From an uncultured Campylobacter sp. (GTDB lineage Bacteria; Campylobacterota; Campylobacteria; Campylobacterales; Campylobacteraceae): a stretch of 44,982 nucleotides of DNA. The translations under genes and the position numbers were made by a program. The notes under the pieces were generated by a model. The model saw only the letters and a program-made list of their open reading frames with translations, was not told the DNA's origin and made no database searches. Shown piece by piece: positions 35,363 to 42,223 of the stretch (positions are counted from its first letter, which is position 1; every line of letters begins with the position of its first letter). The DNA lies in NCBI RefSeq assembly GCF_938015785.1, contig NZ_CALLWC010000066.1, positions 1 through 44,982 on the forward strand, in the 5' to 3' direction.

Positions 35363-36294
35363 TAATAGGCGTCATCTCGGACTCTCATCGCGAAACGAAA
35401 GTCGCTGCCAGCGCCATAGAGTGGCTGCTCGCGCGCGGAGCGGATCTGCTCGTGCACGCAGAGGGCATCGTTGCGAGCGAGACGCTGCGGCTTTTGCGAC
35501 AAAGCGGCAAGCCCTACTTCGCGGTTTTAGGGAACAACGACGAAGCGCTTACCGAGTTTAAAAATGAGTTCGACCTACGGGGTGAGCCCTTCTGCACGGA
35601 GTTTGCCAGGCTGCGACTAAAAATAATGCACCATCCGTTTTATCTTTTTGACGAAGAACCCGCGACGCAAAACGAAGCAGGCGGATTAAATTTAGACGCG
35701 GATTTAGGTGCGGGTGCGGATCGCGGGGAAATTTTAATCTCAAATTCTAAAACAGCGAGTTGCTCGGCAAATTTAGACGCAAATTTTAATGCTGCGGACG
35801 TTGATGAAATTTTAAATGGCGCGCGCGGTGCAGATGCAAATTTTAAAAACATACGTAGCGCGAGCGCGAATTTCAAAGGCGGGCAATCCGCAAGTCTAAA
35901 TGTGAGCTTGGGCGTGAATACAGGCGAGGATGTAAACTCAAACGCAAATTTAGACTTAAGTCTGGGCGCATACTCGGCCTCAAGCCCGAACGCAAATTTA
36001 AACTCAAATTTAACCGCAAGTTCAGACCCTAATACAAGCGGCGAAAGTAAAAATCGGGGTCCGTGCGAGCGCGGCGCGGATAAAATTTCAACCATCAAAA
36101 TTTACGGCCACACTCACTTTTTCGCCGCGGCGATAGATAAAAACGGCGCGCTCGTGCTAAATCCGGGCGAGATTTACGGGCACAAAAAGCGGCTTTTCGA
36201 TTTGCCTGTGTTGTGGTGCAAGAGTGAAAATTGCGCATATTTCGTCTCCGCTCGCAGCGCAAAGAACTATAAAGCGACCGAAAGGAAGTCTTAA
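35359..36294 (+). CDS. YfcE-type phosphodiesterase with 148-residue low-complexity insert
   Basis: A 311-residue calcineurin-like phosphoesterase of the YfcE/MJ0936 group, normally about 160-180 residues. Core motifs are DSH (8-10), LGNND (57-61), HHP (91-93) and GHTH (249-252). Residues 98-245 are an inserted segment rich in Asn, Ala, Ser, Asp, Gly and Leu (e.g. NANLNSNLTASSDPN), encoded by repeated CAAATTT words and probably disordered. The usual HAGD metal motif reads HAEG (33-36), so the bridging Asp appears lost. The start is TTG at 35359, overlapping the topA stop, with AAAGAAGAG upstream. It may be inactive or altered; that is inference. Confidence 0.8.
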   Translation: MIIGVISDSHRETKVAASAIEWLLARGADLLVHAEGIVASETLRLLRQSGKPYFAVLGNNDEALTEFKNEFDLRGEPFCTEFARLRLKIMHHPFYLFDEEPATQNEAGGLNLDADLGAGADRGEILISNSKTASCSANLDANFNAADVDEILNGARGADANFKNIRSASANFKGGQSASLNVSLGVNTGEDVNSNANLDLSLGAYSASSPNANLNSNLTASSDPNTSGESKNRGPCERGADKISTIKIYGHTHFFAAAIDKNGALVLNPGEIYGHKKRLFDLPVLWCKSENCAYFVSARSAKNYKATERKS

Positions 36295-36295
36295 A

Positions 36296-36403
36296 ATGAT
36301 ACGAAAAGCCCCTGGAGCAGCCAGAGAAAATGCTAGAAAGATGCGAAAAAATTCTAAAGCAGCGCGGGAAAAATATAAAAGGGTGCGAGGTCAAAGCGTA
36401 TGA
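36296..36403 (+). CDS. Possible 35-residue basic peptide, coupled to antiporter
   Basis: An ATG two bases after the phosphodiesterase stop follows AAGGAAG at a good distance. The 35-codon frame ends in TGA overlapping the antiporter ATG (ATGA). The product carries about 13 Lys/Arg, few acids, and a repeated motif (AARENARKMRKN, AAREKYKRVRGQ) that would make a basic helix. I know no family. It may be a real small protein or a leader whose translation couples the two flanking genes. Confidence 0.45.
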   Translation: MIRKAPGAARENARKMRKNSKAAREKYKRVRGQSV

Positions 36404-37539
36404 ATGAAATTTACGTCCTAATCGCGTTATCGTTTTTGATCTTTGCTTCGCCATTTTTGGCTAGCTTAGCTAGAATTCCGCTCTCGCCCATGGAGATCAT
36501 GCTTGGCATCATAGCTGCAAATTTAGGGCTTTTGCCGCCAAGCGCGACCTTCGATCTAGCCGCTCAGATCGGCCTTTGCTACCTTATGTTTTTGGCGGGC
36601 TGCGAGGTGGATTTCCGCGCGCTGCTTGCGATGCCGCGTAAAATTCTGCGGCTGATCCTAATCTTTTTGGCGCTGCTTTATATCCTAAGCGCGCTTGCGG
36701 TTTGGGTGTTTGAACTGCCGCAGATGCTTATCATCGCAGCGCCTCTGATGAGCGTCGGGCTGCTTTCGGCGCTGTATAAGGAGTACGGTAAGGATCAAGC
36801 GTGGCTCAATCTCGCAATGCCCGCGGGCGTAATCGGCGAGCTCATCAGCATCGCCGCTCTCACGGTGGGCGGCATCTACCTTAAAAACGGCTTCGGCGTG
36901 GAGATGGCGCTTCACATCGGCGCGCTTTTGGGCTTTTCGGTTGCCGCTCTTGCGGTTTTTAAAGGGCTTGAAATTCTATTTTGGTGGTTTCCCGCGCTAA
37001 AAACGGTCATCATGCCCAAATACGACAAAAACGAAAAGGACGTGCGATTTGCGATGGCGCTATTTTGCCTCATCTGCGCGGGGGTGATGCTTTTGGGGCT
37101 TGAGGTCGTAATCGGCGCCTTCATCGCAGGCACCTTTCTGCCGACCTTTTTCTCGCATAAGGACGATCTCATCGAAAAGCTATCGTCGTTCGGCTTCGGC
37201 TTTTTGGTGCCGATATTTTTCATACACACCGGAGCCGTAATCAAGCTAGAAGCGCTTCTTATGCCTGGAGTGATGAGCTTTGCCGCAAGCCTGGCGGCAC
37301 TGATGTTTGGCATCAGGCTGCTTGCGAGCGCTACGTTTTTAAGCACTCTGGGGCGCAAAGGCGCGGCGCTTTTCGCGCTATCGCTATGCATGCCGCTAAC
37401 CCTCGTCATCGCTACGGCGACACTTTTTTACTCCACCGCCGCGATCTCGCAAGAGATATACTTCGCGATGATTATTGCCTCGCTCATAGAGGCGCTTGCA
37501 TCGATGATTTTGATAAATTTGATTTACAAGAAATTTTAG
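36400..37539 (+). CDS. Cation/proton antiporter (CPA2, Na+/H+ exchanger family)
   Basis: A 379-residue inner-membrane protein with about 11-12 hydrophobic segments of the Na+/H+ exchanger domain found in KefB/KefC and related monovalent cation:proton antiporters. It contains GLEVVIGAFIAGTFLPTFFS and GFGFLVPIFFIHTGAVIKL, typical of TM5 and the discontinuous helix region. It ends after the membrane domain, with no RCK/TrkA-N regulatory domain. K+ or Na+ preference cannot be told. The ATG overlaps the end of the 35-residue ORF. Confidence 0.88.
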   Translation: MNEIYVLIALSFLIFASPFLASLARIPLSPMEIMLGIIAANLGLLPPSATFDLAAQIGLCYLMFLAGCEVDFRALLAMPRKILRLILIFLALLYILSALAVWVFELPQMLIIAAPLMSVGLLSALYKEYGKDQAWLNLAMPAGVIGELISIAALTVGGIYLKNGFGVEMALHIGALLGFSVAALAVFKGLEILFWWFPALKTVIMPKYDKNEKDVRFAMALFCLICAGVMLLGLEVVIGAFIAGTFLPTFFSHKDDLIEKLSSFGFGFLVPIFFIHTGAVIKLEALLMPGVMSFAASLAALMFGIRLLASATFLSTLGRKGAALFALSLCMPLTLVIATATLFYSTAAISQEIYFAMIIASLIEALASMILINLIYKKF

Positions 37540-37640
37540 GGCGGGGTTTTAAAATTTTGAAATTATAGGATTTTGGAATTTTAGAATTTCAAAATTTCGC
37601 GAAATTTTAGAATTCTATAAAATTTGATTTGATACGGAAT
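37540..37640. repeat. Dense GAATTTTAG/AAATTTC word array
   Basis: Between the convergent antiporter and orphan genes, words GAAATTATAG, GAATTTTAG, AATTTCAAAATTTCG, GAAATTTTAG and AATTCTATAAAATTTG follow one another at about 9-base steps. The central part forms the palindrome listed separately. Confidence 0.5.
37582..37617. terminator. 36-base near-palindrome, likely bidirectional terminator
   Basis: TAGAATTTCAAAATTTCG (37582-37599) faces CGAAATTTTAGAATTCTA (37600-37617), complementary except for a GA/AG exchange. It lies between two convergent genes and is AT-rich on both sides. Confidence 0.5.
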
Positions 37641-37656
37641 TGAAATAGAGTTAAAT

Positions 37657-38124
37657 TTAAAGTCCTATTTTGTGGCGTGATTGGTTGAATCTTGTAGTTC
37701 CATAGTGTAGTTTTGGATTTGTTCCCGAGTAGAATAACCATACGCTTTTAATATTACATTCAACAAGCTTCATTATATCGCTTGCCGACAAAAGAGGTGT
37801 TTGCTTTGGATTTAGATTGAGCAGTTTCCAAATTCTATGGAATTCTTCGGGTCTCAATGCTTCGTCGATATCATAATCAAGAGTGACTTCAATAACTTCA
37901 CCATTATAATATAAAATCCAAATTCCTTTAGAATCAGTGCCATGGTCATAGTCTGGATCAGGAAAGCTATATACGGGCATTAGCCAACAATCCGCATCTC
38001 GATCAATAGTCCAATCAAGCTCGTTAATAAAAGCCTCATAGTATGGATTATATTTGTAGTAAATTTCACTCAATCCATACTTTTCATCATCCTCTTTGGT
38101 GATGATTGCATTTTCAAATGCCAT
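37657..38124 (-). CDS. AT-rich orphan hypothetical protein
   Basis: A 155-residue acidic soluble protein, unrecognised. It is rich in Tyr, Trp, Asp and Glu (e.g. YYKYNPYYEAFINELDWTID), with a central strand-like part GIWILYYNGEVIEVTLDYDI and no membrane segment. CAAGGAGCAT precedes the ATG, so the gene looks intact. Its codons are plainly more AT-rich than neighbours, and it sits alone between two spacers, suggesting transfer. Composition resembles immunity or SMI1/KNR4-like small proteins, but no motif proves this. Confidence 0.75.
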   Translation of the reverse strand: MAFENAIITKEDDEKYGLSEIYYKYNPYYEAFINELDWTIDRDADCWLMPVYSFPDPDYDHGTDSKGIWILYYNGEVIEVTLDYDIDEALRPEEFHRIWKLLNLNPKQTPLLSASDIMKLVECNIKSVWLFYSGTNPKLHYGTTRFNQSRHKIGL

Positions 38125-38470
38125 CTATGCTCCTTGAGATTTAAAATTTAGCGTGCAAACAGAAATTTCAAGCGCAAATTTTATGCAAAATTTCGCGACG
38201 CAGCCGAAACGACAAGCATGGAAATTCCAAACTCGCCGCGCTTAAAGATAGACCTACGAGCTTGCCGCGACCGCTAACTCTGCTCGCCGCGAACATATTT
38301 GCTCTCTAGCCGCGGCAAAGCAAAAGCGGCTCGTCAGCAAAGCTAGCGATAAAAATTAATCGCAGCAACCCATCCGCAAGAAGCATAACTGCACTATTTA
38401 CGGGCGGGCTAACAAAGTCATGGCGGCGAGCCGATTAAAATTTAAGCTTTAGCTTGCGGCGCTTAAAAGC
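38125..38470. other. Spacer without supported gene
   Basis: About 350 bases upstream of the orphan gene and downstream of the stress protein gene. The orphan gene promoter should lie near 38130-38190 (AT-rich). The rest is GC-richer and shows no gene or RNA pattern. Confidence 0.3.
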
Positions 38471-38473
38471 CGA

Positions 38474-38529
38474 CTTAAGCCTAGACGCAGTACGGGCGAT
38501 GTACCGCGACACGGCGTCTAAGCTTCAAG
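38474..38529 (-). terminator. Imperfect hairpin after universal stress protein gene
   Basis: TAGACGC (38482-38488) pairs with GCGTCTA (38514-38520), enclosing an inner GTAC/GTAC pair, with weaker outer pairing CTTAAG/CTTCAAG. It directly follows the stop codon. No clear T run. Confidence 0.35.
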
Positions 38530-39384
38530 CTACATTAAGACCGGAATTTTGGTCTTTTGCAGGAAGTATTTCGACGCGCCGCCTAGGAATATCTCCTTTA
38601 TGCCGCTGTCTGAGTGCAAGCCCGCTACGATAAGGTCGAAATCGCCCGCGTCGGCATACTCTAGTAGCACCTGTCCCGGGATCTTGCCCTCGGCATTTAA
38701 CGCCTCAAAAACATCGATTTTAACGTCATGCAAGGCTAGATAGTCGCTTATGCGGCGCTTCGTTTCGGCAAGATCATCTTGAAGGTAGTGATTTGCGGTA
38801 ATGACGGTGACGGATTTGGCGCGCTGTAAAAGCTCCAGCCAATTATCAAGCGCCCTTGCAGACGCCGCAGTGCCGGTAAGCGAGACTAAAATTTTATCCG
38901 CCCTAAACTCCTGCAGCTTGCGCGGTATGACGATGCAAGGCTTGCCGCTTTTGGTGACCGCCGCTTCGAACGTGCCAGTGATAGAGCCCGTAGGCGGCAC
39001 GGAGACCAGCACCAAATCGCAATATTTGGAGTATTTCTCGACCAGCTCGGAGCGGATACCCACCATATGCCTCAAAGCGGCGCTATTTGGGACGTGATCG
39101 TCGTCGTTTTGATCTAAGCCCAGCTTGGCGCATTCAGCGTCGAAGATAGCTTTGATCACCTCGCGCTCGGCCTGCATCTCATCGCCCGCGGATTTTAAAA
39201 ACTCCTCCATCAGCACGCCGCCTTTTAGCGTCATACGCACATTGTAGATCATCTTAGGATCGAGCTGGCACGCCATTATGTTTATGTGCGTACCGAAAAA
39301 TTTATTCACTAGCAGCGCTCCGTGTATGCGCTCTGCCAGCTCCTCGCCGCCGCCGATAGGGAAAAATATCTTTTTAAGCTGCAT
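38530..39384 (-). CDS. Universal stress protein family protein
   Basis: A 284-residue protein, about twice the single UspA domain. The C-terminal half shows the Usp pattern (KILVSLTGTAASARALDNWL, then GDFDLIVAGLHSDSGIKEIFLGGASKYFLQKTKIPVLM), close to the nucleotide-binding G-x2-G-x9-G-S/T loop. The N-terminal half is a more diverged copy (KKIFFPIGGGEELAERIHGALL). AGGAGCGTAAAG precedes the ATG. It follows pnp by 21 bases, so it is likely co-transcribed. Its role in stress is inferred from the family. Confidence 0.85.
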   Translation of the reverse strand: MQLKKIFFPIGGGEELAERIHGALLVNKFFGTHINIMACQLDPKMIYNVRMTLKGGVLMEEFLKSAGDEMQAEREVIKAIFDAECAKLGLDQNDDDHVPNSAALRHMVGIRSELVEKYSKYCDLVLVSVPPTGSITGTFEAAVTKSGKPCIVIPRKLQEFRADKILVSLTGTAASARALDNWLELLQRAKSVTVITANHYLQDDLAETKRRISDYLALHDVKIDVFEALNAEGKIPGQVLLEYADAGDFDLIVAGLHSDSGIKEIFLGGASKYFLQKTKIPVLM

Positions 39385-39405
39385 CTTTACGCTCCTATTA
39401 AAATT

Positions 39406-41520
39406 TTAAGCCAGTTCCAATGAAATTTTAGTGCCTTTCTGATCGGTCACGCGCACTCGCACCACATCGCCCGCCTTGTAAGGCGTCGTGATAAATTTGG
39501 CGCGCAGTAGCCCATCCACGCCGTCTCGCAGCGAGATAAAGGTGCCGAAATCCAGTACGCTTTGCACCACACCGTCAAACTCCTCGCCGATCTGAAATTT
39601 TACCTCTTTGCGTTCACCGCGCGGCTTGCGAAAATCGCGAGAATTTGAAACTATCGATAAAATTTTCTCTTTCGCGCCCGATACGCCGCTAGCTTTGGCG
39701 CCTTGGATCTTAACCTCGCCCTTTTCGCGTTCCAGATCGATATTTACGCCGAAGCTTTCGGTGATCTCTTTGATGACCTTGCCGCCCTGACCGATGATGT
39801 CTGGGATTTTGCTCGCCTCGACGCTAAAAATTTCAAGCTTCGGAAGCACGTCCTCGTTTATAACGATCGCCGTATCCGCCTGCTCCATAAGGCCCAAAAT
39901 ATGCGCACGAGCCTGCTTTGCCTGCGCGAGAGCCTCTTTTAAAACCTCCAGGCTGATGCCGCCGAGCTTGATATCCATCTGAAGCGCGGTGATGCCATCA
40001 TAGGTGCCCGCGACCTTGAAATCCATATCGCCGTCGTGATCCTCAAGCCCCATTATGTCGGTTAGCACGGCATGCTTGTCGCCCTCAAAAATTAAGCCCA
40101 TCGCGACGCCCGCAACGAGCTTTAGCGTAGGTACGCCCGCTGCTCGGAGAGAAAGTGCGCCGCCGCAGACCGAAGCCATCGAGCTTGAGCCGTTGCTCTC
40201 TAAAATTTCGCTCACTACGCGGATGGACTGCGGTGAGTTTAGATCGATGCTCGGATATAGCGCTCTTTTGGCTAAATTTCCATGTCCCAGCTCACGTCTG
40301 CCAGGGCTTTTGAGCGGGCTTGCTTCGCCGACGCAAAAGCCCGGGAAGTTGTAGTTAAACATAAATCTATCGCTGATCGGCTCAAGCTGCGTTAGGCTGT
40401 CGCTTAGCTGCGCGTCGCTATCGCCGCCTAGCGTAGTGACGACTAAAGCTTGCGTCTGCCCGCGCGTAAATAGGCAGCTTCCATGCGCGCACGGTAGGAT
40501 ATTTGTCTCGATACTGATCGAGCGCACCTCATCAAGCGCGCGTCCGTCGGCTCTGCGGCGATCCTCGATGATCTGCGTGCGGATGATGCCGCGCTTATAC
40601 TTGCCGATGACGCTGGAGATCACCTCTTTGCTCCACTCGTTTTGCGCCGCGGCCTCGGTCGATAAAATTTGATCCACGATTTTGTTTAGTTCGGTAGCGC
40701 GCTCGCTCTTTGCCATCTGATTGATCGCCGCTTTGACGGCATCTTTGTAGTTTGCGTCGATAAAATCCGCGATATCCTCATCCTCGATCTCAGGCTTGTA
40801 CTCCAGGCTCGCATCCGGTTTTTTAAGCGGCAGAAAAGCCTCTTCGTAGGCGCCCGAGCCCGCGCTTATCGCCTTTGCGGCAAAATCGATCGCATCTACC
40901 ATCAGATTTTCGCTAAATTCATTCATCTGCTGCGCGCCGCCATTAATCTGCGGCAGGGAGCGCATCTCGATCATCAAAAGCTCATCGCCGACACCCGCTA
41001 CGTAAAGATCGAGCGCGCTAGCTTTAAGCGCGGAGTTGCTCGGATTTAAGATGAAATTTCCGTTTTGATAGCCTATGCGCACGCCGCAAACGGGCGCCTT
41101 AATCGGGATGTCGCTAAGATACAGCGCCGCAGACGCCGCATTAAGAGCGACGACTTGCAGATCAACTTCGGGATCTGCCGATAGCACGTAAACTACGATC
41201 TGCGTCGGATACGCATAACCCTTTGGAAAGAGCGGGCGCAGCGAGCGGTCTATGATGCGGCTCGTGAGCGTCTCAAAATCGCCAGGCTTAGTCTCGCGCT
41301 TGATGTAGCCTCCAGGGATTCTACCTGCCGCGTACATCTTTTCGATATATTGCACGGTAAGGGGCAAAAAGTCCTCCTGCACCTGCGTCTCTTCGCGCGC
41401 TACGGTAGCCAGCACGACGGTATTTTTTACGCGCAAAAGCGCCGCGCCCGCGGCTTGTTTCGCAACTTTGTCGATATCGAAAATTTCGGTATTGCCATTT
41501 ACTTCAATTTTACACTGCAT
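39406..41520 (-). CDS. pnp: Polyribonucleotide nucleotidyltransferase
   Basis: A 704-residue phosphorolytic 3'-5' exoribonuclease of RNA decay. Two RNase PH domains (about 1-220 and 310-530; the second holds GRRELGHGNLAKRAL), a KH domain (IPDIIGQGGKVIKEITESFG, about 560-610) and a C-terminal S1 domain (EFDGVVQSVLDFGTFISL) are all present. AGGAGAAAATTA precedes the ATG, and its first 11 bases overlap the end of the phosphoribosyltransferase gene. Confidence 0.97.
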   Translation of the reverse strand: MQCKIEVNGNTEIFDIDKVAKQAAGAALLRVKNTVVLATVAREETQVQEDFLPLTVQYIEKMYAAGRIPGGYIKRETKPGDFETLTSRIIDRSLRPLFPKGYAYPTQIVVYVLSADPEVDLQVVALNAASAALYLSDIPIKAPVCGVRIGYQNGNFILNPSNSALKASALDLYVAGVGDELLMIEMRSLPQINGGAQQMNEFSENLMVDAIDFAAKAISAGSGAYEEAFLPLKKPDASLEYKPEIEDEDIADFIDANYKDAVKAAINQMAKSERATELNKIVDQILSTEAAAQNEWSKEVISSVIGKYKRGIIRTQIIEDRRRADGRALDEVRSISIETNILPCAHGSCLFTRGQTQALVVTTLGGDSDAQLSDSLTQLEPISDRFMFNYNFPGFCVGEASPLKSPGRRELGHGNLAKRALYPSIDLNSPQSIRVVSEILESNGSSSMASVCGGALSLRAAGVPTLKLVAGVAMGLIFEGDKHAVLTDIMGLEDHDGDMDFKVAGTYDGITALQMDIKLGGISLEVLKEALAQAKQARAHILGLMEQADTAIVINEDVLPKLEIFSVEASKIPDIIGQGGKVIKEITESFGVNIDLEREKGEVKIQGAKASGVSGAKEKILSIVSNSRDFRKPRGERKEVKFQIGEEFDGVVQSVLDFGTFISLRDGVDGLLRAKFITTPYKAGDVVRVRVTDQKGTKISLELA

Positions 41521-42223
41521 TAATTTTCTCCTTGTTTTTGTTAGTCTCGTGAAACGGCAGATAAAGCGGGCATTTGTTTAAAATTTGCATTATCTCCTCC
41601 GCGCTTGAGAGCGTTTTTTCTTTGTAATAAAAATCCACGTTCACAAAATCTCTGATCTTATGAACAGCATAAATTCCATCTACTAGCATGGCGATCTCGT
41701 CTGCATTATCGCTGCCGATAACAGGCGTAGCGTAAAAGATCGCTTTGGCGTTTAAGCTTACGAGCGTCTTTATGCAAGTAAGCGCGGTCAGCCCGCTCTC
41801 ACACCCCTCATCTACCAAGATGACGTTTTTTTTCTCTAAATTTCCCAAAAGCTCACCCTTGCGAAATTTATACATGTTTTTTAAAATTTTCTCCTCATAA
41901 AGTCTATTCGCCTGCCCATAAACGTAATCCAGGCTGATGCCGAAGCTTCGCACGAGCTCATCTACCATCACGATCTCTTGGGTTTCGCTTACGCACGCGA
42001 TCGCGCATTCAGGATTATTTGGCGCCAAAACAGGCTCTGTGAATAAAAACTCATAAGCAAGCCCTAGTTTTAGAGCAAGATGATTTGCGATAGGAAGCGA
42101 CTCCAGGGATTGAGCGATTATCAGAAAATTTTCGTTTTTGATCACGGTAGCGGGTAAAATTTCTGCGAGTTTCATCGCGGCGTCGATTTGGTTTTCAAAC
42201 ATCAGCTCAGCTCTAGGCGTCAT
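41510..42223 (-). CDS. Phosphoribosyltransferase-like protein
   Basis: A 237-residue cytoplasmic protein of the PRTase fold. The PRPP-loop-like segment is VILVDEGCESGLTALTCIKTL (about 133-153), where the canonical DD pair reads DE. The N-terminal HLALKLGLAYEFLFTEP is the usual second strand region. The substrate is unknown, and it may act as a regulator rather than an enzyme. The ATG overlaps the lptD stop by one base and the 3' end overlaps pnp. In Campylobacter jejuni a similar gene precedes pnp, as I recall. Confidence 0.82.
   Translation of the reverse strand: MTPRAELMFENQIDAAMKLAEILPATVIKNENFLIIAQSLESLPIANHLALKLGLAYEFLFTEPVLAPNNPECAIACVSETQEIVMVDELVRSFGISLDYVYGQANRLYEEKILKNMYKFRKGELLGNLEKKNVILVDEGCESGLTALTCIKTLVSLNAKAIFYATPVIGSDNADEIAMLVDGIYAVHKIRDFVNVDFYYKEKTLSSAEEIMQILNKCPLYLPFHETNKNKEKINAV

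Noticed and set aside
35640..36098. 152-codon minus-strand frame opposite the phosphodiesterase insert
   Set aside because: Mirrors the low-complexity insert; no ribosome binding site. It stays open because the repeat words lack stops on both strands.
21445..37640. CRISPR array as explanation of the short spacer repeats
   Set aside because: Units are degenerate, contiguous or irregularly spaced, without constant repeats and unique spacers; no cas genes seen.
41510..42223. Assigning a specific nucleotide-salvage enzyme to the phosphoribosyltransferase-like gene
   Set aside because: The PRPP loop is non-canonical (DE for DD) and no substrate-specific motif is visible.
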